Below, piece after piece: positions 44,956 to 56,062 of a stretch of 64,000 nucleotides of DNA (the first letter of the stretch is position 1; every line of letters begins with the position of its first letter). Origin of the DNA: Hexactinellida sp. DTS-2022 (taxonomy: Eukaryota; Porifera; Hexactinellida); the NCBI GenBank assembly GCA_028753945.1, contig JAPNXP010000002.1, positions 1,612,001-1,676,000 of the forward strand. Reading direction: 5' to 3'. The notes beneath the pieces were generated by a model that saw only the letters and a program-made list of their open reading frames with translations, was not told where the DNA came from and did no database searches. The translations under genes were made by a program, and so were the position numbers.

Positions 44956-46330
44956 TATTTTGGTGATTTATTTTAGCAATGTTATGTACGATGAGTTGGG
45001 TTGAGTCAACAAATTCCTTATATTATATTATTTTATTTTATCCATTGTATAGTAATACTACAATTAAATAGAAGCCAGCTGGAATTTATAAGTTAAATCA
45101 ATATAATTATCGCGAGTTGAATCAATAGAGTAAGATTTAACAAGCTAAATCAGTATAATTATTACAAGTTGAAACAATAGAATTAAATTCAACACTTTTA
45201 CTGAAACTGAAGTGTGAGTAACAAATAAATTTCAACCTCCATTTATGGCATGGATTAAACCCATTCTTAAAATTTGTCTTCTCCCATCAGACGCAGAATT
45301 TTATGCTGAATCCAATGGTGAAATAAAAATTGTGGGTTTGGTATAACATTTCTTTTGTCATGGACCAGAAATTATTTGAAAGGTGTTAAAAACGTGTCCA
45401 AAATATGTTAATCAAAAATCGTAACCCCAGGTGCAAATTAGACAGTAACAACGCACCTACATACCAAGTTTCAGGCCATTAACTATAAAACTCTGGCCAG
45501 GGCACCGTATACGGAGAAAAATATAGAAAAAATAAAGGCAGTAAGATTAGAACTGGGCCACTATACTATAGTATAGTCGGCACAGTAATAAAATCTAATA
45601 TTACAGCTGTGCTGACAGCATGTCTTTTGAAGACACTATCTTTTGGTGGTTGGTCGTTTGATAGTGCCTCAAAAAAACATGCTATCAGCAAAGCTGTAAT
45701 TTTAGATTTTTTGTAGTCATCGATACTATAATGGTGTTAAAAAAGTATTTAACATATAGAGATGCTTTCAATTTGTTTATAGGGGTAATCGAGTGTGCGG
45801 AATTGAAATTTGGTTGCCAAATTCATTTAAATTACTATTTATAACAATAATTGAGCTTAATAAATGTTAGTTGACCTTGAAATTGGTTTAAAATAATAAT
45901 AATATTAATAAGTATGTATATTAATTAGCTAAATATCAGAAATCTCACAGAGATTATACAAGATAGAAACAAAACTCCAATTTATCAATTTATATTTATG
46001 CCACGTACCACCTGTACAAGTGGGTCTTGGCACCTTGAGGTGATAATGGCATCGTCGAAAAAATGTTTTCACAATTTTGTGAATTATATATTTTGAATGG
46101 GTTGTTTGGTGTTGGTTGAACACCCAACACATACATACAAAATGCAGACTCTTCACCTATTATATTCTACTGAAACTTGAATATGTCTGAAATGAAGTAA
46201 ACTAAAAGGAACTTCCACTACTCCAAAGGATCGCTGCCTTCCGAAACACCTTTCTAAATTGGTTTAACACCTTCATAATGGTGATGACATGGCGAAAAAA
46301 CTCCAAAATTGCAGCTGTGCAGACAGTAGA
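44956..46330 (-). repeat. Reversed body fragments and decayed hairpins
   Basis: Body A piece 44,960-45,520, one minisatellite unit 45,535-45,590, a strongly diverged hairpin 45,592-45,711 (ACAGCTGTGCTGACAGCATG), a body variant to 46,290, then only the first ~40 bp of another hairpin. At ~46,330 it jumps to an ACGTGTCCAAAAT body segment, so this end was rearranged. Confidence 0.78.
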
Positions 46331-46689
46331 AACGTGTCCAAAATTCTTAATCAGGTCCAGGCACAGACTACGTAAATAAAGACTGTTCACGATATGACTT
46401 CTCCACCACCATGGATTACTTCAAGTCTATTTTGTAAACAAACCATAATGTTTGAATACCAAATTACTACTAATTCCCGTGCGTGATCAATATACGTATA
46501 TTCATAGCTTTTGTATAAAAATATTGTTTATTACTATTAAATTAATTATTACTGCCTAAATATATAGCTCGTCTTTACATTTACACATTATTACTTCTCT
46601 TTATAGCAATATTATGCCAAACAAATTGCAGCTCAAATTACGACGGTACACACTACACAGTATACACCAGTATTCGAAATGTTAAATCA
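46331..46689. other. Unassigned region before the P-like pseudogene
   Basis: AT-rich. A short segment at 46,410-46,430 (CCATGGATTACTTCAAGTC) is the reverse complement of sequence at ~50,993-51,012, so the two sides of the P-like region share some element end or duplicated flank. Confidence 0.45.
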
Positions 46690-48190
46690 TTGGCAGAAAG
46701 ATACATAGGATGAATGGCGGAAATTTACATCGTGAAGATGCATGGGAGTTGACCAGAGTATTGAAAAAATAGATCTTGTAGGGTCTGAAGGGCTAATTAG
46801 GACAAGTTAATTCTAAATTACATGAATTGTCAGCTAGTAATTTGTATAATCTGACGTTAAGTTGGTAATAAATAGCTATTACTCTAAGATCACATTTCTC
46901 ATTGTCAATAATAACTTGTTCTACTATTGGAAGTAATTCAGAGGCTTTAGTATTGCAACAGGGGAGAAGTCTAACTATCTCTGACCACTTTGTGTAAAGG
47001 CCTGAAACTTGAAAAGCTATTACAGTTTTAGCTGGGTCACATTAAGAAGATACCGTATTTCCCCGAATAAGCGCCGGGGGCATAAATAAGCGCCGGGGGC
47101 TTAAATAAGCGCCGGGTCGATAAAAATGGCATTGGTATGATAAAAATTTATGCAAATTAGTTTATTACTGTAATGTAATTCGATTGATTTTGGCTACTTC
47201 GGTAGGCATATTGTTGGTGGAAACCATTAGAACCGCCTAAATATTATATTCTGGATTTTTCACAAAAATTTAAGATAATTTTGGTCCACGAAAACAATAA
47301 GCGCCGGGATGCTTATTCGGGGAAATACGGTATGTCCTCTGCATCATCTAAATCTCAATTGATACAAGAGGATCCCAAAAAAAATTCCACCTTTGTAAGT
47401 GTAATCGGTCTTCACATGAATTTCGTCAAGCTGTAAAAGAATATTCCTTTTATACTTGTTAAAATCCTTACAATAAACTTTAAGATAGTCAATAAATATG
47501 TATCTAAGCCCATGTTTGAATATAGTCTTCGGAGTGTTGATGGATGAGGCAAAGAGAGGCATTCCAATAATTGCAGATAACGGTAACATCCAGAAGATAT
47601 CAGTTGAGCTTTGAGAGAAAGAACCAATGTTAATACGTTATACCGACGGTTATTTTTACTAAGTTTCAAATTTCAAGTTGACATAGGATGAACTGAAATA
47701 TCCTTTAATTCTTATGTATCATCTTTCGTTTTCAACTTTTCCACTGTAAGTCTAACAGAATCTGTAGCTTCCATGATACCAACCTCAATCTCATATTGTT
47801 GATGCGTATCAAGCTCTTCAATTAAATCAGAAATCTGGCGGATTTCAGTAATATCAGTAATTTTAGTCTTTATCTCAACTTCATTTAGAAAACAACTAAC
47901 ATGTAAAGAATCATAAATAAGGATTTGATGTGAGTCATGTGACATGATTAGTAAATGTCCAGACAGTATCCTCTTAAAACATGTATCGTTGTCGGGCCTG
48001 AGCTAAAATAGAACCATTGTTGAGCTAAATTTAATATTGAATTTGAATGCTTCTATTCAATTACTTCAATATTTGAAACAGAGAACTTTTCATTTCTGTT
48101 TTAGATTCAGCAAGACTCAGCTCAAGAGCTTTTTGAAAATGTCTTAAATCAATTACATATCGGTCAAACCTTTCTGCATGTTCAGAAGAC
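46690..48190 (-). pseudogene. P/THAP9-like transposase, N-terminal and central half, inverted
   Basis: Minus-strand fragments in several frames. SSEHAERFDRYVIDL... runs from 48,190; a segment at 47,945-47,712; NRRYNVLTLVLSLKAQLIS from ~47,660; LQLDEIHVKTDYTYKGG at ~47,395-47,440. After a MITE come FQVSGLYTKWSEIVRLLPC (~46,970), a DLRVIAIYYQLNVRLYK segment and PSDPTRSIF (~46,770). The DEIHVK, KWSxIVRLLPC and DPxRSxF blocks are the order I expect in P-element/THAP9-type transposases. No THAP zinc finger was found. Multiple frameshifts and stops. Confidence 0.6.
47051..47332 (+). mobile_element. CCGTATTTCCCCGAATAAGC MITE
   Basis: 282 bp with TA-bounded TIRs TACCGTATTTCCCCGAATAA and TTATTCGGGGAAATACGGTA; the interior repeats AATAAGCGCCGGG. 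Related TIRs are widespread mariner-type MITE ends in invertebrates. It interrupts the P-like pseudogene between the DEIHVK and KWSEIV blocks. Confidence 0.88.
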
Positions 48191-48517
48191 CATAGGCGCC
48201 TATCTTTGTAGGAGTGAGGTATTTCCTGGGGGTGGGACAATTTTTTTCGACCTTGGCCGCCCAAGGTTGAAGGTTGATTAGAAAGGTCAATTCGTTCCAA
48301 GATCTATCGACTTGAGCATTCGGAGGCCAATGATAATTCTACTAATGGTTTAAACAAATATAGTACATTAATTTTTTTTTTTGCACGAATATAATTGCAC
48401 AATTTATATACTGTGCGTATTCAATTTAAATAAATTTAGTTTATATTCCCCCCAGTACCCCCAGCATTCCGATCTGGGGGGTCTGGACCCCCCAGAACCC
48501 CAACATCGGCACCTATG
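48191..48517 (+). mobile_element. hAT-like MITE at the inversion point
   Basis: 327 bp from CATAGGCGCC to GGCACCTATG, flanks CAGAAGAC and AAGAAGAC (7 of 8 match). It lies exactly between the minus-strand and plus-strand halves of the P-like pseudogene. Contains a CCCCCCAG/CTGGGGGG pair near 48,450-48,495. Confidence 0.8.
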
Positions 48518-49242
48518 AAGAAGACCTCTGCAAATACGAGGACAATTGGGTAAATAAATAGGTTTGCCATTCTTCCGGAGTCAAGGTTTACGGGGAACTT
48601 TCTCAACGGTTCCATCTTGATGAGGTATCTCTTAAGTGTATCCGAAATAACTTGATTAATCAAAAGGATACCAATACAACATTTACTTTTCCTTCTATTG
48701 ATCATTATTTTGGTGGAACTTTCCCTTATCAGATTTCAACTGCTTCTTTCATTGATCTCAGAAATATTTACAAGCTTGAACAGTTTTCAAATGCCAAGAT
48801 AGCTCATAAATTAAAATATAGAGTCGTTTGGCCATCCACACTTGAAAGGGAAAGTGTGCCTTTGCTCTTGCGGTATGGAATCAGTCAACATACAATGCTG
48901 TATTGTTATACATTTCAAAATCAAACTTCTCAATTTATTTCACTTATAACCCGGTTTTGGAAAAGGTGTAACATACAAAGTCCAGGGAAAGATATCCGCC
49001 TCCTCGATCCTGATTCACACTTTTTCTGTTGACATTTGAAACTGAGAATGTTGAGAAACCTGAACTAGATCTGAGCTCTTACTATTTTATTCTCCACCAA
49101 TACTTTGATTTTTCACCAATTAAAGAAACTCTTCAAGCCTTAACCTTTATAGCTGGTTATGCGATACATAGTATATTTAAGTCAAAGTTATATTCGAAAA
49201 AAGTTAAAGCCGCTACTTCTCTATGTACTGAATGTCATAGTT

Positions 49243-50368
49243 GCATTATACGTAACGTATAACGTATATATGGTACCATTATACGATAGGTGAACGTATA
49301 ATGCCATCATACGTTAGAGGATCATATGGGGAAAACGTATAATCATCATACGACGTATAACGTATAACGATTTTATACGATTTTCATCATACGTTCATTA
49401 TACGTTACCATACGTTCATCATACGTTCATTATACGTTATCATACGTTCATCATACGTTCATTATACGTTATCATACGTTCATTATACGTTATCATACGT
49501 TCATTATACGTTCATCATACGTTATCATACGTTCATCGGAGAGGGTTTATCTGTTCATGAGGTGTCGGCGTTTTGGAGTATCGGTGGAATTGCAGCGGGG
49601 CATTGTTTATGGAATTATTTATCATTTATGACTATGCCAGTTACGTTTGTTGGATTTATAATAGTGTTATGTAGCGAAGAAACCTGTCGTCAATTAGCAT
49701 CACTAATTGGATGGGCTTCTTCGTACAATACGATAGCATCTTAGTTTACTGTCAGTATTTAGGATTAGTTACTATACTTTCCTTGAGAACATGTTATGAC
49801 AATCTATTGCATTGACTGGAATTTATCATGGTGAGAAATTTATTGAGAGTTATAAACCACAAATTACAAATGTTTTGATTGTTATTATTGTAAACAATCA
49901 AAGGCTGAGGTGGGCAGTGAATTCAGTTAATCGTATGATGGTATTATACGTTGGCCATTTGTTATACGATTATTATACGCTCGAACGTATATATGATCCA
50001 TTATACGTATATATGGTCCATTATACGCTCCCCGAACGTATAACGTATAATCGTATAATGCAGGGTTCCGCAAACTTTCATTTATATCAGGCCACATAAT
50101 CTTACAAAATTTTCCTCAGGCCGAAAACAATATCGAGAAATTTTTCGAAATTTAGAACAAACCTATTATGTTGTTGTAATACTAGAACTATACTAATTTC
50201 TAAGCAAAAAGTGCATAAAGTACTCTAGTACAGGCCAGATGAAAATTAGAAATGTCTCTCAGGCCACACATGATACAAAGTTCCATTGGGCTATCAGGCC
50301 ACACATAAGGCTGTTTCAGGCCGCATGCGGCCTGAAAAACCTAGTTTGCGGAACCCTGGTATAATGCA
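49243..50368 (+). mobile_element. TATACGTT-rich foldback insertion
   Basis: Ends TGCATTATACG and CGTATAATGCA. The left arm (49,243-49,540) is a tandem of CATACGTTCAT and TATACGTTATC words, and the right arm (49,940-50,060) has their complements, so both arms can pair in many registers. Between them is ~390 bp of ordinary-looking sequence (49,541-49,935). No clear target duplication. It splits the P-like pseudogene. Confidence 0.65.
50061..50358 (+). mobile_element. hAT-like MITE, 8-bp TSD GTATAATG
   Basis: 298 bp with TIRs CAGGGTTCCGCAAACT and AGTTTGCGGAACCCTG; perfect GTATAATG at 50,053 and 50,359. The interior has repeated CAGGCCACAC and an AGGCCGCATGCGGCCT palindrome. Nested in the right arm of the TATACGTT element. 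Confidence 0.93.
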
Positions 50369-50690
50369 TCTATGCTGAATGTGCACTTACTCACCCAACT
50401 CAAAAGTATTTCTCTTGAATGTGAGGATTCTCACTGATTCTCATCGAGTTAGCAGATCGAGGGGGGATTAAATATCCTTCTGATGAAGTTATTAATGCGG
50501 TCTCCAGTTTATGGAGAATTCTTTTCAGAATAGAACAGAACATATCTTTGATGCGACAATTTGGTATTAGTAGCAGCAGAAATATTCTTATTCGATTATC
50601 AATTTCAAGACTAGAATTTCAGAATTTTCAATTCTGGAGATTTACGTGTCCCAAAGGTCAAACACCTTTCCTATAGCATCTCAATCGAAT

Positions 50691-51462
50691 ACTTTTTTTC
50701 TACTAGCAATTGTTTGCTAAAGAACAAAGTCCGAAATTTAAATTCGAAACGAAGTATTGAAAATCTACCGGATCGAAAAGAAAACTACAAAAACTACAAA
50801 TAAAATATTATTTAATTGTATTCCTTGTACAACTTTTATATTTATTTTGCTGTAATGTGAGCACCAATTAGGTAAATGGTGCCCTTAAATGAAGGAGCAT
50901 CCTCATTATTAAATTGAAACTTGACTTTATTATGATTTAGAGCGTTTACATCTAGTAGCTTTTGAAATATTATTATTTTAGCAGTTTGGATACAAGACTT
51001 GAAGTAATCCATGGTTAAATGCCGTGAACAGTCTTTAGTTACGTAGTCTGTGAGGTCCAGGGTATTATACAAAAGCTGGCCCACTAGGCCACACTACATG
51101 GTAGTCGGCATAGTAGCGAGAATATATAGTTTGATTACTAAAGTGCACTAATAGTAATAATGTTTTGCTATCAGATAAACTTGTTTAGCAAATATTTTGC
51201 TAATAGACGAACTAATTCACCTAGGAAATATAAAATTAGTTGTTATTAGAGAATTTTTCTACTAGGCGAATTTTGAACGTGGTGTATGTAAACTTTGAAT
51301 TTTGAAATTTAAAGGAATTTTTTATAGGCGCTCGAAAATCGAGATATACTTCCATAGACGCAATACAAAATGAGTTATTTAGTCGCGTGTGAGCGTGCTA
51401 AAACTAAATATAGGCGCGCATAAAGTATTTCCTGCTTGAAAGACTTGTTAAATTTGACTGTA
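50691..51462. other. No convincing gene
   Basis: AT-rich. An 80-codon minus-strand frame at 50,842-51,084 has no family resemblance, although part of it shares sequence with 46,410-46,430. A decayed minisatellite palindrome (TGGCCCACTAGGCCACACTACATGGTAGTCGGC) starts at ~51,076. Confidence 0.45.
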
Positions 51463-51615
51463 CAGTACACCCTCGCTAATCCAACCCTCGCTAGTTCGAA
51501 CATGAAATCCAAACCTATTTTCGTACAAATTTTGGGGGAAAATATTGAATAATTGTATAATACAATGGAATTATGAAAAAATTAGTCCCAAACAAGTATT
51601 TAGGTAGTGTATAAC

Positions 51616-52112
51616 CAGGGTTGGGTCCAAATACGTATTTGTATTTGTATTTGTAGTTGATTTTTCTGAAATTGCGTATTTGTATTTGTATCTGTATTTG
51701 ATATCATATGTTAGGTGTATTTGTATTTGTATTTGTATTTGTATTTGTATTTGAAGTCGAAACTAAGTATTCATATTTGTATTTGTATTTGGCTTCTAAT
51801 GTTTGACACATAATTTATAACACGAAATATTGCATGGTTAACAAAAGAAATGTGTTCCTGCAATAACAAATCTCAGTTATAGCACTACTAATAAAAAAAC
51901 TTAGTGGGTTCTGGAAATCGACGAAAATTCAAATAATTGAATTTTTGTTTAATTTGGTAATTGCTAAATCGTAATTGTATTTGTATTTGTATTTGTATTT
52001 GTAATTGTATTTGAATCTATTAATTTAGGCGTAATTGTATTCGTATTTGATTTCTGCTCAGTGTATTTGTATTTGTATTTGATCTAGAAAAATGTATTTG
52101 AACCCAACCCTG
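51616..52112 (+). mobile_element. hAT-like MITE with GTATTTGTATTTG arrays
   Basis: 497 bp, ends CAGGGTTGGGTCCAAATACG and GAACCCAACCCTG; flanks TGTATAAC and TGTATAAG (7 of 8). Both arms are ATTTGTATTTGT tandem hexamers that have expanded to different lengths. Confidence 0.9.
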
Positions 52113-52123
52113 TGTATAAGTTC

Positions 52124-52590
52124 CAGAGTAACCGCGTACGGCGTACTGTACGGTACGGTACGGACTTAGTACGCAGATTATCCTTCCGTACCGTACTTAC
52201 GCACTCTGTACGCACTCGGTACGCACTCCGTACGTACTTATTTAATGATAGTATAGAATCTTATCTTTTAGCACTTGATTCTTTTTTTAAATCGAATAAT
52301 AAGTTAGGTAAAATTATCAAGATTAACTATCCATTCTTAGTAGAAATTCAACTTGCCTTTGTATTGGTTTGAACTTTGTGGTATTTTTAATTTTTGTTGG
52401 GTTGTGTATTTTCTAACTATAATAGATTAGATCCTTGTATATTAATTATTTTTCGAATTATAGAAATACTTGTATACAGTATTGTTAATTGTTCACAACG
52501 TATTATTGCGTACCGTACGACGTACCGTACGAAATAATACGGTACGGAGACTCTCCGTACCGTACCGTACGAACGTACGCGGTTACTCTG
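52124..52590 (+). mobile_element. CAGAGTAACCGCGTACG hAT-like MITE
   Basis: 467 bp with TIRs CAGAGTAACCGCGTACG and CGTACGCGGTTACTCTG; arms made of GTACGGTACG words. It starts only 11 bp after the preceding MITE. A TGTATAAC follows its right end, the same word as the left duplication of the neighbour, so the two insertions overlap in one target and its own duplication cannot be read cleanly. Confidence 0.85.
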
Positions 52591-52715
52591 TGTATAACCA
52601 TCATGGTAAGTAAACCGTCATACAACAGGCCTAAATAAAATGTATTGCTTCACTAATCGGAACAGAAATTTTTGAATCGGAACACCTCTGTTCGGATTAG
52701 CGAGGATGTACTGTA

Positions 52716-54206
52716 TTTAATTTAAAACCTATTTGTTTTGGTAATTATATAATCAACTATAGAACTGTCTGTGGGAGCAACAAACAAATAAATATGTATA
52801 CAATTTATTATAGCGATAACATAGATTTGGTTTTTTTAAACTTGGCTAATTTTCGATGGAAAACATTATGTGAGGAAATTAAATAACTAATAATGGTGAG
52901 AATTGTATTTAAGGAATGACATACCTGAGGGAATAGAATTCTTAAATTTCGGAAGTACGAATAGAATTTAGTTAAAACAGATTACTTGATTTTATTGACA
53001 TTCAAATAATTTATTATAAAAGTTGAATTGATTTAGATAGACATACAAAGATATCTAAGAATAGAGTAACCAGATATTGCATATTAAATTTATTGAAACA
53101 AGATATCGATATTCACCAGTTTTAGAGTTAATATGGTAGCAGTTAATTATTAAAAAAAAACCTCACAGACGGGATGGGAGTGTGCTCCTTCTGATTGCAC
53201 TTCCCGATTTAACTAGAATTTCAATATTCAAATTACATTTCATTTTAGTGTAATTTAATTTAATTAATGTTTGAATTGTGAAGACTTCAAATGTTTAAAT
53301 TAATTAAAGATTAATTATTACAAATAAAATTAGGAATACGTGTAGTATTTACGTTACTATTTGAATAATAGAATTCATTATTGACATCATCAACAACTTG
53401 TAAAATGTTCCAACTTCTAAGTGTTTTCATTGCACTTGTATGAAACACATATTCACTTACAAACCAATTAATAACAGTCATTATCTAGCAGATAGTATAG
53501 GCTTATGTAATATGTTATATAGTATTCAATATACTATAGAGTAGTTACAATATGGAGAAGATGGCTGATTTATGTAAATAATCGTTAATAAAACCTAGAG
53601 TTGGTTAGCGACCTATTCATTTTAAGTGTCTTGAAAATAGATCGAAGCATTTTATCTCAATAGTATGGATTATTCGTTATTTCGAATTACACTAGTAAAA
53701 TATGAATAATTATCACTCGATACAAAAGATTATAGATGTAAAATAAAAACAATAACTTACATACTTTCGTCAGGAATAATAAATTCTTTCTCCATATACC
53801 ATCATCTATGACTGACTATACACAGAAGAACATTAAGATAGAAGGCCACTTCCTATAGAGAGAAATTATGATTAAAGTTAACCCGCTGATAACCACTTGT
53901 GACCCACATGCCCATATATGGGCATAAAGTGGTTTAGTTCCATTTCTGTGACCCATCGGTGGTAAACGTCGTGTTAAGGGAAATTTTTCCAAACAATAGT
54001 AATGCCACCTTAAACTACAGAATATTTTATATTGATTATATAATCAGCAAAACTAGATTCGAATGATTTCATATACGTGTTAACTGTCACAATTTATATA
54101 CGTGTTAACTGTTAAGATGCATTTTCACTTTGGTTATGCAATTTATAATAATTTAATCTTTAATCAGGTTGTTTGCGTAACTAACATTTTCGTGATCTAC
54201 AAATTC
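52716..54206. other. No gene recognised
   Basis: About 1.5 kb of AT-rich sequence without tandem structure. A CCCATATATGGG palindrome at 53,910 sits between GTGACCCA words. No open frame above background and no repeat family shared with the rest of the window. Confidence 0.5.
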
Positions 54207-54905
54207 CAGGGTTGCCGTGGGAAGGGAATTTTCATTCCCATCCCATTCCCACAGGATTTCTGTGGGAATTCCCATAGGATTCCCACAGGATTTCCCATAG
54301 GATTCCCATAGGATTCCCACATGTGGGAATTCCCATAGGATTTCCCACATGTGGGATTTCTATAGGATTTCCCACATGTGGGAATTCCCACAGGATTCCC
54401 ACATGTGGGAAATCCCATAGCATTTACAATTTTACACAGGATTCCTACGTATGGGAATTCGCCTATATAGTGTTCATGAATCATTATGGTTTGTCTACAA
54501 CCATAATGTACACTATGCTTTATTGGTAATATGATCTATATGAATGTGGAAATTCTATTAATAATCCTATGGGAATTCCCATAGGTTTCCCACAGGATTC
54601 CCACATGTGGGAAATCCCATAGCATTTACAATTTTACACAGGATTCCTACGTATGGGAATTCGCCTATATAGTGTTCATGAATCATTATGGTTTGTCTAC
54701 AACCATAATGTACACTATGCTTTATTGGTAATATGATCTATATGAATGTGGAAATTCTATTAATAATCCTATGGGAATTCCCATAGGTTTCCCACAGGAT
54801 TCCCACATGTGGGAATTCCCATAGGCTAAAAAAATTTCCCATTCCCATCCCATATGGGAATTCTGTGGGAATTCCCACAGGATTCCCATACCCACGGCAA
54901 CCCTG
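54207..54905 (+). mobile_element. hAT-like MITE with CCCATAGGATTCC arrays and internal duplication
   Basis: 699 bp, TIRs CAGGGTTGCCGTGGGAA and CCCACGGCAACCCTG, perfect ACAAATTC at 54,199 and 54,906. The arms are built of GGAATTCCCAT words. A 202-bp segment (around 54,407-54,608) is tandemly duplicated almost without change, so that duplication is recent. Open frames in it are artefacts of the array. Confidence 0.92.
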
Positions 54906-54929
54906 ACAAATTCCATCTGGTCCTTTACA

Positions 54930-55114
54930 TACTTGCCAACCTGACTGAACAAAAAAGCGGGACGATTGTAGTTTTTTCGGGACATAGGATAATTTCGCAT
55001 GTGGCATATATGCACTAGTCTGACGTTCAATATATCGGGACAAATCACGTTTTTTCCAAGTTTTGGCGGGGCATTGAACTTAACAGTTAACAAACGTCCA
55101 AAAAATCGGGGCAG
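54930..55114 (+). mobile_element. TACTTGCCAAC MITE
   Basis: 185 bp with TA-bounded ends TACTTGCCAACCTGA and CAGTTGGCAAGTA, plus internal GCGGGACGA and TCGGGACA words. Only 24 bp after the preceding element. Confidence 0.8.
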
Positions 55115-55274
55115 TTGGCAAGTATGTCTTTACTACATAGCTCCAAATTCATAAAGATGCAGTATTTAAAAAGTGTATTGTCTGTCGATAATTCACGCAA
55201 GTAATACTCAATTCAAGAATGGAAATTAGATATATAATACTCTTGTCATGTTGTTCTTATAAATATTAGATAAC

Positions 55275-55632
55275 TACAGTGGAGTTTCCAAATAACGGAC
55301 ACAATGTGGCATGTAATCTGTCTGTTATGGAGAGTTATCGGCTTCTCGGAGACCCAGTGGCGTCGTGCTCTATGGGCCCGGGGGGGGCCCGGGCCCCCCC
55401 AAAATTTCCTGTGCCCCCCCCCTTTTTTAATGGCTTGTCCCGAAAAACATTGATCTGGTCACTAACTACGACACTCTGTGCCCCCCCAGAATGTATTCAA
55501 GCACGACGCCACTGCGGAGACTACTTAAGTATTACATGTATATATGGCGACGCGATGTTATTTCATTCCGTTCTAGGATGTTGTAGGGGTTGTCCGCTTC
55601 TCGGAGTGTCCGTTTTGGGAGACTCCAATGTA
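55275..55632 (+). mobile_element. TACAGTGGAGTTTCC mariner-like MITE
   Basis: TA-bounded, TIRs TACAGTGGAGTTTCCAAATA and TTTTGGGAGACTCCAATGTA, with AACGGACAC/GTGTCCGTT pairing. The hAT insert at 55,355 interrupts it. Confidence 0.82.
55355..55514 (+). mobile_element. hAT-like MITE, 8-bp TSD CGGAGAC(C/T)
   Basis: 160 bp, TIRs CAGTGGCGTCGTGCT and AGCACGACGCCACTG, flanks CGGAGACC and CGGAGACT (7 of 8). The middle is G- and C-runs (GGGGGGGCCCGGGCCCCCCC at 55,380-55,400). Confidence 0.9.
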
Positions 55633-56062
55633 TCAATTGATACTAATAATTATTTTACTAATAACAATCTTTAGGAATACATACAATTCGTGACATGATT
55701 CCTGTCTACAAATTTCAAAATAGTCCCAGAAACGTGGTTCCAACGGCTATATTGGAGTAATCGGGTACGCTGATTCCAAATATGATATTGTAGGCAACAT
55801 TTTTGTTGTTGTTATTAATTATTTATTTAACGCGAGCAAGCGAGCGGCTCGTTATACATTGTATTAACATGAGATTATGTAAGACTTCATATAATTTCGT
55901 CAATCTGACTTGCAACACTTCGAATTAATTGCTCAATGAATTATGACTCAAAGTAAATGACTAAAGTGAACAAGTAATTATCACACTACTAAATGGCTTT
56001 GTATATTTCAATATCATTTTACGTATTGCGTGAATTAATTTGTATTAAATTTGTATTAAAAA
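55633..56062. other. No gene recognised
   Basis: AT-rich. An ACGCGAGCAAGCGAGCGGCTCG patch at 55,830 is the only GC-rich spot. It ends where the hairpin array begins. Confidence 0.5.

Larger units (their letters stand above)
48518..50690 (+). pseudogene. P/THAP9-like transposase, C-terminal half
   Basis: Plus-strand fragments. LKYRVVWPSTLERESVPLLL (~48,808-48,870), FISLITRFWKRCNIQSPGKD then LLDPDS (to 49,032), a frameshift into YYFILHQYFDFSPIKETLQ and FIAGYAIHSIF with CTECHSC (to 49,242). Then an insertion to 50,368, and resumption with ADRGGIKYPSDEVINAVSSL near 50,455-50,515. The order matches the part of P-like transposases that follows the half at 46,690-48,190, but on the opposite strand. 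Confidence 0.6.
51463..52715 (+). mobile_element. Pogo-like element carrying two hAT-like insertions
   Basis: TA-bounded TIRs TACAGTACACCCTCGCTAAT and TTAGCGAGGATGTACTGTA. CAGTACxCCCTCGCTAATCC is a typical pogo/Tigger-type end. After subtracting the two inserts the element is only ~280 bp, so it is itself a MITE. Confidence 0.85.

Noticed and set aside
50842-51084. 80-codon minus-strand frame
   Set aside because: No recognisable domain and part of it is shared with non-coding sequence at 46,410; insufficient support as a gene.
54102-54529. Frames with repeating GIPTCGNP motifs on both strands
   Set aside because: They come from the CCCATAGGATTCC arrays inside a MITE.
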